Source: 4484-232 sp964486555 (GTDB taxonomy: Bacteria > Thermotogota > Thermotogae > Thermotogales > Thermotogaceae). From it: a DNA stretch of 63,186 bases. A model generated the notes under the pieces. The model was not told the origin of the DNA. It saw nothing but the letters and a program-made list of their open reading frames with translations, and searched no databases. The stretch is taken from contig CAZANP010000002.1 of the NCBI GenBank assembly GCA_964486555.1, positions 1 through 63,186 on the forward strand, in the 5' to 3' direction. Below are positions 32,024-41,008 of the stretch, piece by piece. Positions within the stretch are counted from its first letter, which is position 1; each line of letters begins with the position of its first letter. Both the position numbers and the translations under genes were made by a program.

Positions 32024-32538
32024 GAGTAGGAGTTGTGGGGTACTCTGGGCCAGTGGATCTTCCTCCCGTATCGGAGCTGAAGGATGTTTGCATAGAACTT
32101 GGACGTGAGCTTGCAAGGTCTGGTTATATAGTTTTCAACGGTGGAAGAGACGGCGTCATGGAGTTGGTATCAAAAGGGGTTAAAGAAGCAGGAGGTATCG
32201 CTATAGGGATTCTACCAGCATCTTCTTATGCGAATAGCTATCTATCTCTTGCTATAGATACCGGTCTTGATTTTCAAATGAGATCTTTCATAATGCTTAA
32301 AAACGTTGATGTCGTTGTATCTATTGGTGGGGAGATAGGGACCGCTATCGAGATCCTTGGGGCATACGCATACAGCGTTCCTGTCATCCTTTTGAGGGGA
32401 ACTGGAGGATGGACGGACAGGTTCTCAAAGGTTCTGATAGATGGTAAGTACCTCGATAACAGAAGGAAAGTGGAAGTGTATCAAGCTTGGTCCGTCGAGG
32501 AAGTTTTGAAGATAATTGAAAAAATAAAGGGGGGATGA
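32020..32538 (+). CDS. TIGR00725 family protein, LOG-like Rossmann fold
   Basis: A 172-residue protein like T. maritima TM1055. It has VGVVGYSGPVD at the N-terminus, FNGGRDGVMELVSKGVKEAGG, and SIGGEIGTAIEILGAY, a variant of the PGGxGTxxE motif of lysine-decarboxylase-like/LOG enzymes that release cytokinin-type bases from nucleotides. A nucleotide-binding or phosphoribohydrolase role is possible but unproven. The start overlaps the ATPase stop and its TGA sits in the loop of the terminator at 32521-32553. Confidence 0.8.
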   Translation: MRVGVVGYSGPVDLPPVSELKDVCIELGRELARSGYIVFNGGRDGVMELVSKGVKEAGGIAIGILPASSYANSYLSLAIDTGLDFQMRSFIMLKNVDVVVSIGGEIGTAIEILGAYAYSVPVILLRGTGGWTDRFSKVLIDGKYLDNRRKVEVYQAWSVEEVLKIIEKIKGG

Positions 32539-32553
32539 TCCCCCCTTTATTTT
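32521..32553. terminator. perfect 15-bp bidirectional terminator between convergent operons
   Basis: The left arm (32521-32535, AAAATAAAGGGGGGA) is the exact reverse complement of the right arm (32539-32553), around a TGA loop. The A/T ends give a U-run in both directions. The loop is the stop codon of the TIGR00725 gene and the right arm touches the stop of the PEGA gene, so one element ends the plus-strand 25-32 kb operon and the minus-strand 32-53 kb run. Confidence 0.93.
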
Positions 32554-33898
32554 CATCTTTCGTACATGGTGTATGTGAAGTGCTCTTCTGGATCGTTGAT
32601 GGTTATGGTCCTGACAATTGTTTTGTACCCACCTTTTACAAGAGTCAGTTCGTAACTTCCATAATCCAATTGTATCGTTATTGGTGTCGTTCCGTAGTAG
32701 TACCCGTCTATGAAGACCATGGCGCCTTCCGGAGTGGTATCTATATAAACCGTTGAATATCTTGGAATGGGTGTGAGGGTGATTTCCAGAACCTTTCTCT
32801 CACCCGGTGCAAGTATAACTTCATCCTCCCATGTCTCGTAATCCGTTTTTTTCACCTTGATGGTATGTCTACCAGGTGAGAGTTGCAAGGTAAGACCATA
32901 AGTGCCCGTGATTCCTTTATAGGATTCATCCACGTATACCGATGCCCTGGTTGGATCCGTTTTGACGACCAGAGTTGCTTTCAGAGATTTGAGGGTGAAA
33001 TGAACTCTCGTCGTTTCACCGTATCCAACACTCACACTCTTTTCCTGAGTTGCATATCCTTCTTTCTCAACTCTTATGACATGGCTACCTGGTTCAACAT
33101 CGACTGTAATAGGTGCCGTTCCCATGTAGACATCATCCACGTAAACTCTCGCACCGGAAGGAGTGGTTGTAACTTCGATCTGAGTTTTTGCCAATCTTCC
33201 AAATACCCTTGTTATTTCATTCGCTCTGACTGAAACGATCTCCTCATATGATCCTCCTCCCTCGAAATATATCACCACGTAGTGCGTGCCTTCATCCACC
33301 AGGAGAGTGATAGGAGTTTTTCCTCTGTAAGATCCATCGACGTAAACGTATGCTCCCTGAGGATCGGAATCCACAATCAAAGTACCGTAAGTTGGCCTGT
33401 AACCAACGTAGAAGAACGTTATATCCGAAGCCCATTCTTTCCCAAGATAAGGTATTATCTTCTCTTGAACGTATTTTTCAGGATTCGTCGAAAGGGTTGG
33501 AAAACTCCTTAGTTTTCCTAGGTTTCTTATCTGAGAGAACAGGGGAATTTGCTTTGTAGAAGCGAGTATCTGCACATATTCTTTTCCCTCAGGCGGTGAT
33601 ATCTTAAGGGAATAATTTTTGGAAGGGATCTTGTAAATCCTATTCGCAACTATGTAGTTGTTGCTCTCGTACTTGTTTGGAAAGAGAAGCTCTATCTTCC
33701 CATCAGGTGTGATGTCGTATATCAAAACGTAGCAGTTTTTGTTCGCTTTGAAGAATATCTCTATCTTCTCTCCTATGTGGTAGACAGATCCTTCAGGTTT
33801 GTTGAGCCAAACATCGATCTTGAATTCAGATGGTTCCGGAACGATTATGATTTTATGAAGCTGATAAGCAGAGAAAGCACTTACGATGGCTATCGTTA
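32553..33898 (-). CDS. PEGA-repeat secreted protein, 5' end lost in the scaffold gap
   Basis: The frame is open from the gap. The first visible residues, TIAIVSAFSAYQ, look like the end of a signal peptide with an AxA-type site. A DUF4384-like strand region follows (WLNKPEGSVYHIGEKIEIFFKA, CYVLIYDITPDGKIELLFPN). Then come four PEGA repeats, each of the form xVxSxPxGAxVYVDG-xYxGxTPIT, about 70-80 residues apart. PEGA domains are surface-protein modules of unknown ligand. The start codon must be in the gap. It is last in the minus-strand run and ends in the bidirectional terminator. Confidence 0.87.
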
Positions 33899-33998
33899 NN
33901 NNNNNNNNNNNNNNNNNNNNNNNNNNNNNNNNNNNNNNNNNNNNNNNNNNNNNNNNNNNNNNNNNNNNNNNNNNNNNNNNNNNNNNNNNNNNNNNNNN
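33899..33998. other. scaffold gap of 100 Ns
   Basis: Exactly 100 unknown bases, the usual placeholder for a gap of unestimated size. It removes the 3' end of the lipoprotein gene and the start of the PEGA gene, and could hide further sequence. Confidence 0.99.
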
Positions 33999-34692
33999 TT
34001 ACAAAAACGTATTTGTCCCCTTCTGGTGTGATACCCTTGGATGGAGCAAGTTGAGATATCTGAGCGTACCACTCATAATCTTCCCCATTTTTTACCCAAT
34101 ATATATCCACATCGTATGAAACAGTGTGCTTTTCCCCTCTAGTTTCTATCTCGGAAGTATCTGAAACTTCTATTCCGTCTGCAAAGATACCATCAGATCC
34201 GTAGAAGAAGTGACGACTGTTATAAGAATCGGTATCAGGTTCATACCATAGAACGACAACGGGCGTTGAAGAACGAGAATAACTGTGGTGATTATTGATC
34301 CACCAATTCTTCACACTCTCAGCATCACTATCCCAACTTCCAACTACTTCCACTATCATCTCTTCTTTTTCATAGATGTGAGAGCTTATCGAGACTTGTT
34401 TCGAAACTTCACTTGTTGTTACATTCATAACGTGAGAGTTGTTATACCTTCCAATATACCATGCACCCTTTCCATCCAAAGATTCAAATTCGTCACCAGA
34501 GCTAACGGACACGCTATAATAGCTTGGAGAAAAGAGAAATGGCACGAAATCGACTTTCACCACTTCTCCTTCTTCTAAATTATCGGTTTGGATGTGAACG
34601 TAGAGCGACGGCGTGAGGGTACATGACATCAAAGCTAGCAGTGAAACAGAAAGAACGATGAACCAAAGAGAAAACTTTTTCACGTTTAACAC
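33999..34692 (-). CDS. lipoprotein of unknown function, 3' end lost in the gap
   Basis: At least 231 residues. The N-terminus MLNVKKFSLWFIVLSVSLLALMSC ends in a lipobox (LMSC, Cys24), so it should be lipid-anchored. The rest is strand-rich with many Ser, Tyr and Val residues and several Asp/Glu-Trp segments (DSDAESVKNWWINNHHSYS, VDIYWVKNGEDYEWY), recalling extracytoplasmic beta-sandwich proteins. I recognise no family. ATG 34692 follows AAGGGGGTG. Stop codon is not visible. Confidence 0.75.
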
Positions 34693-34730
34693 CCCCTTCT
34701 ATTTTTTAGACCACTCAAAAAAAGTTGTGT

Positions 34731-35819
34731 TCATATCCTTTCAACTTTTGAAAGGGCGATTCCTTTCAAAGACAGACCAAGAAGGATGGAAAAGGTAACT
34801 GTTGATGTTCCTCCATAACTTATGAACGGAAGAGGAATGCCTGTAACGGGCATGAGACCCATGCACATTCCAACGTTTTCGAAGACGTGAAACCACAGTA
34901 CCGTTGAGACACCCACTAAGACGAGTTCCCAGAATTCACTTTTAACGTAACTGATACTTCTGTAAATTCTGTAAAAGAGGAGTGAATAGAGTGCTATTAA
35001 GGATGATATACCAACGAACCCCAACTCTTCTCCCAGAACCGATACCACGAAGTCGGTGTGGGCTACGGGAACGTACTTCTTCAAGTTCGCAGGTCCTCTC
35101 ATGTATCCCTTTCCAAAAATACCGCCCGATCCTATGGCGTGTATGGATTGAAGAACGTTGTACGACGCATCTGTACTGTAAGCTTTCGGATTCAGATAGG
35201 CAAGTATCCTCTCTCTCTGATAATCCTCTAAACCAAAAAAATAGAAAAAGGGTGCGATGACAAATATGAAAACCAGGGTGTAGATCACGTATCTCTTTTT
35301 GATCTTAGAAGAAAAACACATGGTAAGCCATATTATACCAAAGAGCAAAGAGGTTCCAAGATCTGGCTCCAAAAGTATCAGAAAGAGAGGGATTCCAGCT
35401 ACGATCAAACTATTTATGAACGTCAAAAATCCCGTTCCTTTTGCCAAAACTCTGGAAAGTGCTAGAACGACGGCTATCTTGGCAAGATCAGATGGTTGAA
35501 AGCTCCCAAACGGAAGTTTAAACCATCTTTTCGCCCCACCCACCGTTGGTCCGAAGAAAAGAACCAGTATCAACAGACCAATGGAGAAGATGTAAAAGGG
35601 TACGATCCAGCTTTTTATGTATTCTTCTTTAATCAGAAGAATACTCATCATAACGGAAAATCCGAGGATATCCCACAAAATCTGTCTCTTCAAAAGATGG
35701 ATCATATTTCTAGGCTGGACAGCGCTTTTCAAGATGAAAATACCAAAGACCATCAGTATGGCCACTACTACTATGAAGAATACATCTATCTTCCTGTTCT
35801 CCCAAGGCAGAAGTATCAC
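34731..35819 (-). CDS. rodA: rod shape-determining glycosyltransferase RodA
   Basis: A SEDS-family lipid II polymerase with ten predicted membrane helices in 362 residues. Family landmarks: GPTVGGAKRWFKLPFGSFQPSDLAKIAVVLAL, LLEPDLGTSLLF (the catalytic-region Asp), the extracellular loop SIHAIGSGGIFGKGYMRG, VPVAHTDFVVSVLGEELGF and the end GIPLPFISYGGTS. RodA over FtsW is chosen from length and loop sequence and from mrdA/mreBCD in the same run. It overlaps rocD by four bases. Confidence 0.93.
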   Translation of the reverse strand: MILLPWENRKIDVFFIVVVAILMVFGIFILKSAVQPRNMIHLLKRQILWDILGFSVMMSILLIKEEYIKSWIVPFYIFSIGLLILVLFFGPTVGGAKRWFKLPFGSFQPSDLAKIAVVLALSRVLAKGTGFLTFINSLIVAGIPLFLILLEPDLGTSLLFGIIWLTMCFSSKIKKRYVIYTLVFIFVIAPFFYFFGLEDYQRERILAYLNPKAYSTDASYNVLQSIHAIGSGGIFGKGYMRGPANLKKYVPVAHTDFVVSVLGEELGFVGISSLIALYSLLFYRIYRSISYVKSEFWELVLVGVSTVLWFHVFENVGMCMGLMPVTGIPLPFISYGGTSTVTFSILLGLSLKGIALSKVERI

Positions 35820-37024
35820 ACTCCCTCTTTCAACACCTTCTCGATCCTCTCAAGAGCCCAATCTATCTCCTCTTTCGTTATGACAAGAGGAGGAGCGAAC
35901 CTTATAACCTGTTCATGGGTTTCTTTGGCTAAAATCCCCAAAGTTGCTAGTTTTTCACAGAAAGGTCTTGCTGTTCCGTGCTCTTCTTTTATTTCAACTC
36001 CTATCAGTAAACCTTTCCCTCTCACTTCCTTTATGAAAGGAGATTCTATCTTCTTCAACTCGTTCAAGAAGTACTCACCCAGCTCTCTTGCCCTCTCTGG
36101 AAGTTTCTCTTCGATGATCACATCTATCGAGGCTATACCCACCGCAGCTGCTAGAGGATTCCCACCGAATGTCGAACCGTGTTCATTCGGGCCTATGACG
36201 TTCATAACATCGTCATTCGCAAGTGCAGCGGATACTGGATACACTCCTCCTCCAAGTGCTTTCCCCAGAACCAAAATATCGGGTCTTGCATCTTCCCATT
36301 CGAAGGCGAACAGTTTACCTGTTCTTCCAAGACCCGTCTGTATCTCATCCAGTATTAAAAGGACATTCCTCTCTCTCGTAATCTCCCTGACCTTTCTCAG
36401 ATATCCTTCAGGAGGAATTCTCACTCCTCCCTCTCCCTGTATCGGTTCAAGGAGAACAGCGATGGTATTCTCGTCTATAGCGTTTTCTATTGCTTTCTCA
36501 TCACCGTACGGAACTACTTCGAAACCGGGTGTGAAGGGTCCGAAACCTTCTTTGTAAAGTTCCTCTGTTGAGAACGATATCACAGTTATGGTCCTTCCAT
36601 GGAAATTCCCTTCCGCTACGATCACCTTTCCCTCATATTTCGGTATACCCTTTTTCACATATCCCCACTTCCTCGCTATCTTGAGAGCCGTCTCAACAGC
36701 TTCAACACCTGTGTTCATTGGGAGTGCTTTATCGTACCCTGTGACATCATGGAGTTTTTTCAAAAATCTTCCCAAAACGTCGTTGTGAAAAGCTCTGCTG
36801 GTCAAAGTGATTCTCTGAGTCTGCTCTATCAAAGCTTTCAGGATCTTGGGATGCCTATGACCTTGATTCAAAGCAGAGTAGGATGAGAGCATGTCGAGGT
36901 ACCTTCTCCCTTCCACATCCCATACCCAAACACCTTCACCCCTTTCGAGGACAACAGGAAGAGGTAAATAATTGTGGGCACCGTATTTCTCATTCAACTC
37001 GATATGAGCTTTGGTGAGTTCCAC
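35816..37024 (-). CDS. rocD: ornithine aminotransferase-like class III transaminase
   Basis: A 402-residue PLP enzyme that moves the delta-amino group of ornithine to 2-oxoglutarate, giving glutamate semialdehyde. The substrate-end motif MLSSYSALNQGHRHPKI and the GNFHGRT, LLEPIQGEGGVRIP, ILDEIQTGLGRTGKLFA and PLP-lysine LVLGKALGGG segments fit ornithine aminotransferase better than acetylornithine aminotransferase (ArgD). ATG 37024 follows TTAAGGAGGGATTC. It is oddly placed between a membrane protein and rodA, and its product is the substrate of the P5C dehydrogenase at 23564-25174. Confidence 0.87.
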   Translation of the reverse strand: MELTKAHIELNEKYGAHNYLPLPVVLERGEGVWVWDVEGRRYLDMLSSYSALNQGHRHPKILKALIEQTQRITLTSRAFHNDVLGRFLKKLHDVTGYDKALPMNTGVEAVETALKIARKWGYVKKGIPKYEGKVIVAEGNFHGRTITVISFSTEELYKEGFGPFTPGFEVVPYGDEKAIENAIDENTIAVLLEPIQGEGGVRIPPEGYLRKVREITRERNVLLILDEIQTGLGRTGKLFAFEWEDARPDILVLGKALGGGVYPVSAALANDDVMNVIGPNEHGSTFGGNPLAAAVGIASIDVIIEEKLPERARELGEYFLNELKKIESPFIKEVRGKGLLIGVEIKEEHGTARPFCEKLATLGILAKETHEQVIRFAPPLVITKEEIDWALERIEKVLKEGV

Positions 37025-37042
37025 ATGAATCCCTCCTTAAGG

Positions 37043-38248
37043 TTACTTTTCTACAATGTTTATGATATCACTTTTGTGGATCAAACCACCATACGTATCC
37101 AGGACTATATCCAATTTGTAATTCCCTTCTTCCGTGAAGGTGATCTTCTCCCATGGAAGGACCTTATATATTTCAACCTGGGAATAAGGTTCAAGCCATA
37201 CTCTCAGGTTCTTCATATCCTTGGAGAATATGGGGAAATTATCGGATACAACGAGTGTCATTCTTTTAACAAGGATGTATCTATCCCTGTTCGTATCGTT
37301 CACCAAGTAAACATGAAAAAATATCTTGTCACCTTTCATGGCATATTTTGGAAAGTCTGTAACGATCCTTATACCCTTGGCATCGGTATCTGGATTCTTT
37401 ATAACGGATATAGATGTTGCCTTCGAAACAATTCCTTCATCCGTGTATACAGAGGCCTTTATCACAAATTTTCCTGTCTCGGGAGAAGGTATCTCTATCT
37501 CACTCACCGGAACACTTTCTTCCGGTCCCACTTTTACCACTTTTGATAAGTTTTCCGTTCTTTTTAAGATCACCTCACCGTTCTTCTCCATCGTTATCTG
37601 AACCTTATTTATCCTGATATTCTTAAAGGATCCCGAAAAGTTCACGATGTTTATAACAGGTTTTATGCTCTCATCCAGAAAATAGAACATGGAAAGATTT
37701 GAAAAGGCTATATCCAGTTTTTCCACCACTTCTATTTTCTTCGATATCTTCACATTCTTTTCGTTCACATTCATCGAGACGGTCACGTTGTAATCCCCTG
37801 GTTTCAAGTTCTTTAGTTCCACTTCTCTGCCCAGATCGAAAACCAGTTTTCCTTCGAATTTTTTCAGTGTGAATGGGACCTTATGAGGATAATCAAAAGT
37901 GTATACTTTATCTTCTCCCCTCATCACTTCGAAGTGAAATTCGCTTATCGTAGCTTTTTTCTCTCTCGGATCCCTGTTGTATATCCAAACTCTCACATCC
38001 AGAGGTTTAGAAGATATGATTTCATCTTCTGCCTTTATGACAACCTGAAATCCATCGACAACACCTGGTGTGGGGGGTCTCCTTGAGATGTATATTCTCA
38101 CGATAATGAGCATTGAAAAAGCAAGAGCTAGGTTCGCTAACAGAAAAAGGAGGCTTCGCCTCCTTGCGTTGAACTTGGCTCTTCGTTGTCTTTCCTTCTC
38201 TTCGTCCCTTTTTTTCCACTCCTCAGGACTTCTCGTATAGTACTTCAT
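37043..38248 (-). CDS. single-pass membrane protein with beta-sandwich-like outer region
   Basis: A 401-residue protein of unknown family. A highly basic cytoplasmic N-terminus (many Arg and Lys, 1-31) precedes one transmembrane helix (about 32-52). The outside part has repeated strand patterns such as VRVWIYNRDPREKKATISEF, LKPGDYNVTVSMNVNEKN and KASVYTDEGIVSKATSISV, which look like CARDB or fibronectin-type modules. The start overlaps the pilB stop. The N-terminal coding region contains a terminator-like hairpin (38142-38165). A link to pili or wall synthesis is suggested only by neighbours. Confidence 0.72.
   Translation of the reverse strand: MKYYTRSPEEWKKRDEEKERQRRAKFNARRRSLLFLLANLALAFSMLIIVRIYISRRPPTPGVVDGFQVVIKAEDEIISSKPLDVRVWIYNRDPREKKATISEFHFEVMRGEDKVYTFDYPHKVPFTLKKFEGKLVFDLGREVELKNLKPGDYNVTVSMNVNEKNVKISKKIEVVEKLDIAFSNLSMFYFLDESIKPVINIVNFSGSFKNIRINKVQITMEKNGEVILKRTENLSKVVKVGPEESVPVSEIEIPSPETGKFVIKASVYTDEGIVSKATSISVIKNPDTDAKGIRIVTDFPKYAMKGDKIFFHVYLVNDTNRDRYILVKRMTLVVSDNFPIFSKDMKNLRVWLEPYSQVEIYKVLPWEKITFTEEGNYKLDIVLDTYGGLIHKSDIINIVEK
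38142..38165 (-). terminator. terminator-like hairpin inside a coding region
   Basis: On the minus strand AAGGAGGC-GAA-GCCTCCTT (38165 to 38147) is an 8-bp stem followed at once by TTT and CTG, making a TTTTT run with the stem end. It sits about 85 bases into the 37043-38248 gene, codons 28-36 (ARRRSLLFL). It is in the sense direction of the long operon. Translation could mask it. Confidence 0.5.
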
Positions 38249-39933
38249 GACACCATCGTCACCCTCAAAACCTCTTCCGTACTGGTTATACCCTCCATGA
38301 CCTTTTCCATACCGTCGATGAACATGGGTCTCATACCTTTTTCAACGGCTTTTTTGAAAAGCTCTTGTTCTGTGGCACCCTCTGCTATCATCCTTCTTAT
38401 GTCATCGTCCACTATGAGTACCTCAGCTATGGCAACTCTTCCTCTGTACTTCATTCCCCTACACTCTGCGCATCCCTCTTCGGATGGAAAGTAGACGATG
38501 GGGTCTCTATCGGGGAAATAATCCTTCACTATCTTAATGAATTTTTCTTCCAACCTTCCTTCAACTTTGCAGGAATTGCAGAGCTTCCTGACCAATCTCT
38601 GGGCGATTATCCCAAGGAGGGAAGTGCTCAGAAGATGAGGATCCACTCCCATCTCAACGAGTCTTGCTATGGCGGCAGCTGCCGTGTTGGTATGCAAGGT
38701 GCTCAAAACCAGATGCCCCGTTAAAGAAGCTTCCACAGCGAGTTGTGCCGTTTCTTTATCCCTGATCTCCCCTACCATTATGATGTCTGGGTCCTGCCTC
38801 AAGAAAGCTCTAAGGTACCTTGCAAAAGTAAGCCCTATCTCCGGATTGACTTGACATTGATTAACCCCTTCTATGGTGTACTCCACCGGATCTTCAGCCG
38901 TTATTATGTTGACATGATCTCCTTTGAGGGCGTTTATCATAGCGACAAGGGTCGTCGATTTTCCACTTCCTGTCGGTCCTGTGACGAGTATGATGCCATA
39001 AGGTTTTTCTATCAAGCTTTTAATTCTTTTGTAGTTGTACTCACTGTATCCAAGCTCCTCAAGCTGTTTATTCGCTGCAGAAACTTGGAGTATTCTCAAG
39101 ACGATCTTTTCACCAAAAACGGTGGGCATTGTGGATACTCTGAAATCGTATTGTTCTCCGTTTCGAACTGTGTAGAATTTTCCATCCTGGGGGAGTCTCT
39201 TTTCAGAAATGTCCAGGTTAGACATTATCTTTATTCTCGTGACAACCCCACTGTGCTGGGCTTTCGCGTAATCCAGAACTTTCCTCAAAACGCCATCTAT
39301 TCTGTACCGCACTCTAACGTAATTCTTAAACGGTTCTATATGAATATCACTCGCTCCAAGATCTATAGCTCTGTTTATTAAACTACTGACGAGACGTACA
39401 ATAGGTGCTGTTTCCTCTTCTATCTCTAACTCTTCTTCCTCTTCTTCAATGGGTTCTATCGTTACGAAGGATTCTTCAACGAGATCCGTCGGGGTTCCCA
39501 GAACGTAGGTTTGATAGAGGAGGGTGTAGTCTTCCGGCGTCACAAAGTATATCTCTGGATCCTTCCCGGTTAAAAACCTTATCTCTTGTCTTATCCTTGG
39601 AAGGTTTATACCACTATCGGTCACCACAACGAGTGTTCCATCATCTTTTTTGTCTATAGGTATGACTCGTAATTCCTCTATGATGCTTTTTGGAAGAGAA
39701 CCGAGTATGTTGAGGGGGATATTTTTGGGTAGATCTTCGAGAACGGGGATTCCGTACTGTTCACTTAAAGCTTCTACAAGCTCCTTAGAAGTGATGTATC
39801 CCATCTCTATAAGGAGCTCTCCTAATGGTTTTTTCAATTCTTTTTGCGCTTCCATAGCTTCCATGAGTTCTTTTTCCGTTATGTATCCCTTTTCTATCAA
39901 TATTTCTCCGAGTTTTCGATACCTCTTGGGCAT
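38245..39933 (-). CDS. pilB: type IV pilus assembly ATPase PilB/GspE
   Basis: A 562-residue secretion ATPase. Two MshEN-like N-terminal units (LGEILIEKGYITEKELMEAM and LGELLIEMGYITSKELVEAL) resemble c-di-GMP-binding MshE domains. Then come Walker A GPTGSGKSTTLVA, Asp box EDPVEYTIEGVNQ, Walker B VGEIRDKETAQLAV, His box STLHTN, and the tetracysteine zinc site CNSC and CAEC. It would power pilus extension, needed for twitching and DNA uptake with ComEA. No pilin or PilC gene is near. Stop and start overlap with neighbours. Confidence 0.94.
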   Translation of the reverse strand: MPKRYRKLGEILIEKGYITEKELMEAMEAQKELKKPLGELLIEMGYITSKELVEALSEQYGIPVLEDLPKNIPLNILGSLPKSIIEELRVIPIDKKDDGTLVVVTDSGINLPRIRQEIRFLTGKDPEIYFVTPEDYTLLYQTYVLGTPTDLVEESFVTIEPIEEEEEELEIEEETAPIVRLVSSLINRAIDLGASDIHIEPFKNYVRVRYRIDGVLRKVLDYAKAQHSGVVTRIKIMSNLDISEKRLPQDGKFYTVRNGEQYDFRVSTMPTVFGEKIVLRILQVSAANKQLEELGYSEYNYKRIKSLIEKPYGIILVTGPTGSGKSTTLVAMINALKGDHVNIITAEDPVEYTIEGVNQCQVNPEIGLTFARYLRAFLRQDPDIIMVGEIRDKETAQLAVEASLTGHLVLSTLHTNTAAAAIARLVEMGVDPHLLSTSLLGIIAQRLVRKLCNSCKVEGRLEEKFIKIVKDYFPDRDPIVYFPSEEGCAECRGMKYRGRVAIAEVLIVDDDIRRMIAEGATEQELFKKAVEKGMRPMFIDGMEKVMEGITSTEEVLRVTMVS

Positions 39934-40994
39934 CAGATCATCCCTTCAAGTCCGAATCTGTAGACTGCAGGAATATCGTTTTCTGGGAAGAGGAATTTCT
40001 CCTCTTCATCGAAGCTGGTTGCTATCAGTATTATTCTCATTTCGTCCTCTGGTATATCTTCATCTATGATCAATCCGAACTTCACATCGGCATCTTCGTT
40101 GCTATTTTGTCTTATTATCATCGCAGCTGCGTGCATCTCTTTCAACTGAACGTTGGGGGGTGCTGAGATGTTCAGTATGATGGATCTCGCGTTCTCTATC
40201 GGGTGTTCTATCAGTCTACTTTCCATCGCCTTTCTTGCAGCCTGGACAGCTCTTTCATCGCCCTTTCCTACACCTATCCCCAGCATGGCCGCTCCTGCGT
40301 TTCTCATAACGGATTCTATGTCAGCAAAATCGAGATTTATATAACCTCGTTTGGTTATGAGCTCTGATATGCCTTTCACACCTTGATGAAGAGTTTCATC
40401 CGCTTTTAAGAAAGCATCCACTACCGTAACATCCGGTTGGAGCTCCTCGAGTAATTTGTTGTTGGAAATCTTTATGAGGGTATCGACTTTGTCTTTCAAT
40501 CTCTTCAGACCTTCTATGGCTACTTTCCATCTCCTGTTACCTTCGAAATAGAAAGGTGTAGTGACGATGGCAACAGTTAGTATTCCCATTTCTTTTGCTA
40601 TCCCAGCTATAACGGGAGAGGCTCCTGTTCCAGTTCCCCCACCGAATCCGGCGGTTATGAACAACATATCAGTATCCTCAAGGATCTCTCTTATCTTGTC
40701 TTCACTCTCGTACGCTGCTTGCTCTCCTATAGCTGGATCTCCTCCTGCTCCCAGGCCTTTGGTTAGATTCTCTCCAATCTGAATCTTCATCTCCGCTCGA
40801 TTGGCTTCAAGAACCTGAAGATCCGTATTCACAGCGACGAATGTAACGCCATGTATCCCCGCTTCAACCATCCTATTTATGGCGTTGTTACCAGCACCAC
40901 CCACTCCCATAACTCTTATAACGGGAATTCTCTTGGATGGAATCTTTCTCACCTTCTGCTCGACTTCTTTATTAATATCCAGATCGAATCCCAT
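39933..40994 (-). CDS. ftsZ: cell division GTPase FtsZ
   Basis: Tubulin-like protein that forms the division ring. N-terminal VMGVGGAGNNAINRM, the tubulin signature GGGTGTGASPVIAG, and the synergy loop NLDFADIESVM are intact. The C-terminal tail is short and ends IPAVYRFGLEGMI, the conserved peptide that binds FtsA and MinC, nearly the same as in T. maritima. At 353 residues it is full length. It lies 14 bases after ftsA and shares its last base region with the pilB start. Confidence 0.97.
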   Translation of the reverse strand: MGFDLDINKEVEQKVRKIPSKRIPVIRVMGVGGAGNNAINRMVEAGIHGVTFVAVNTDLQVLEANRAEMKIQIGENLTKGLGAGGDPAIGEQAAYESEDKIREILEDTDMLFITAGFGGGTGTGASPVIAGIAKEMGILTVAIVTTPFYFEGNRRWKVAIEGLKRLKDKVDTLIKISNNKLLEELQPDVTVVDAFLKADETLHQGVKGISELITKRGYINLDFADIESVMRNAGAAMLGIGVGKGDERAVQAARKAMESRLIEHPIENARSIILNISAPPNVQLKEMHAAAMIIRQNSNEDADVKFGLIIDEDIPEDEMRIILIATSFDEEEKFLFPENDIPAVYRFGLEGMI

Positions 40995-41008
40995 CGTCTT
41001 ACCCCCTT

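Noticed and set aside
32553..34692. One long protein spanning the gap (lipoprotein plus PEGA)
   Set aside because: The first residues after the gap look like a second signal peptide with an AxA-type cleavage site, so two separate genes are more likely.
35496..36557. 353-codon plus-strand open frame opposite rocD and rodA
   Set aside because: Despite its length it is antisense to two conserved genes, and its Ser/Pro/Phe-rich composition matches shadow frames elsewhere.
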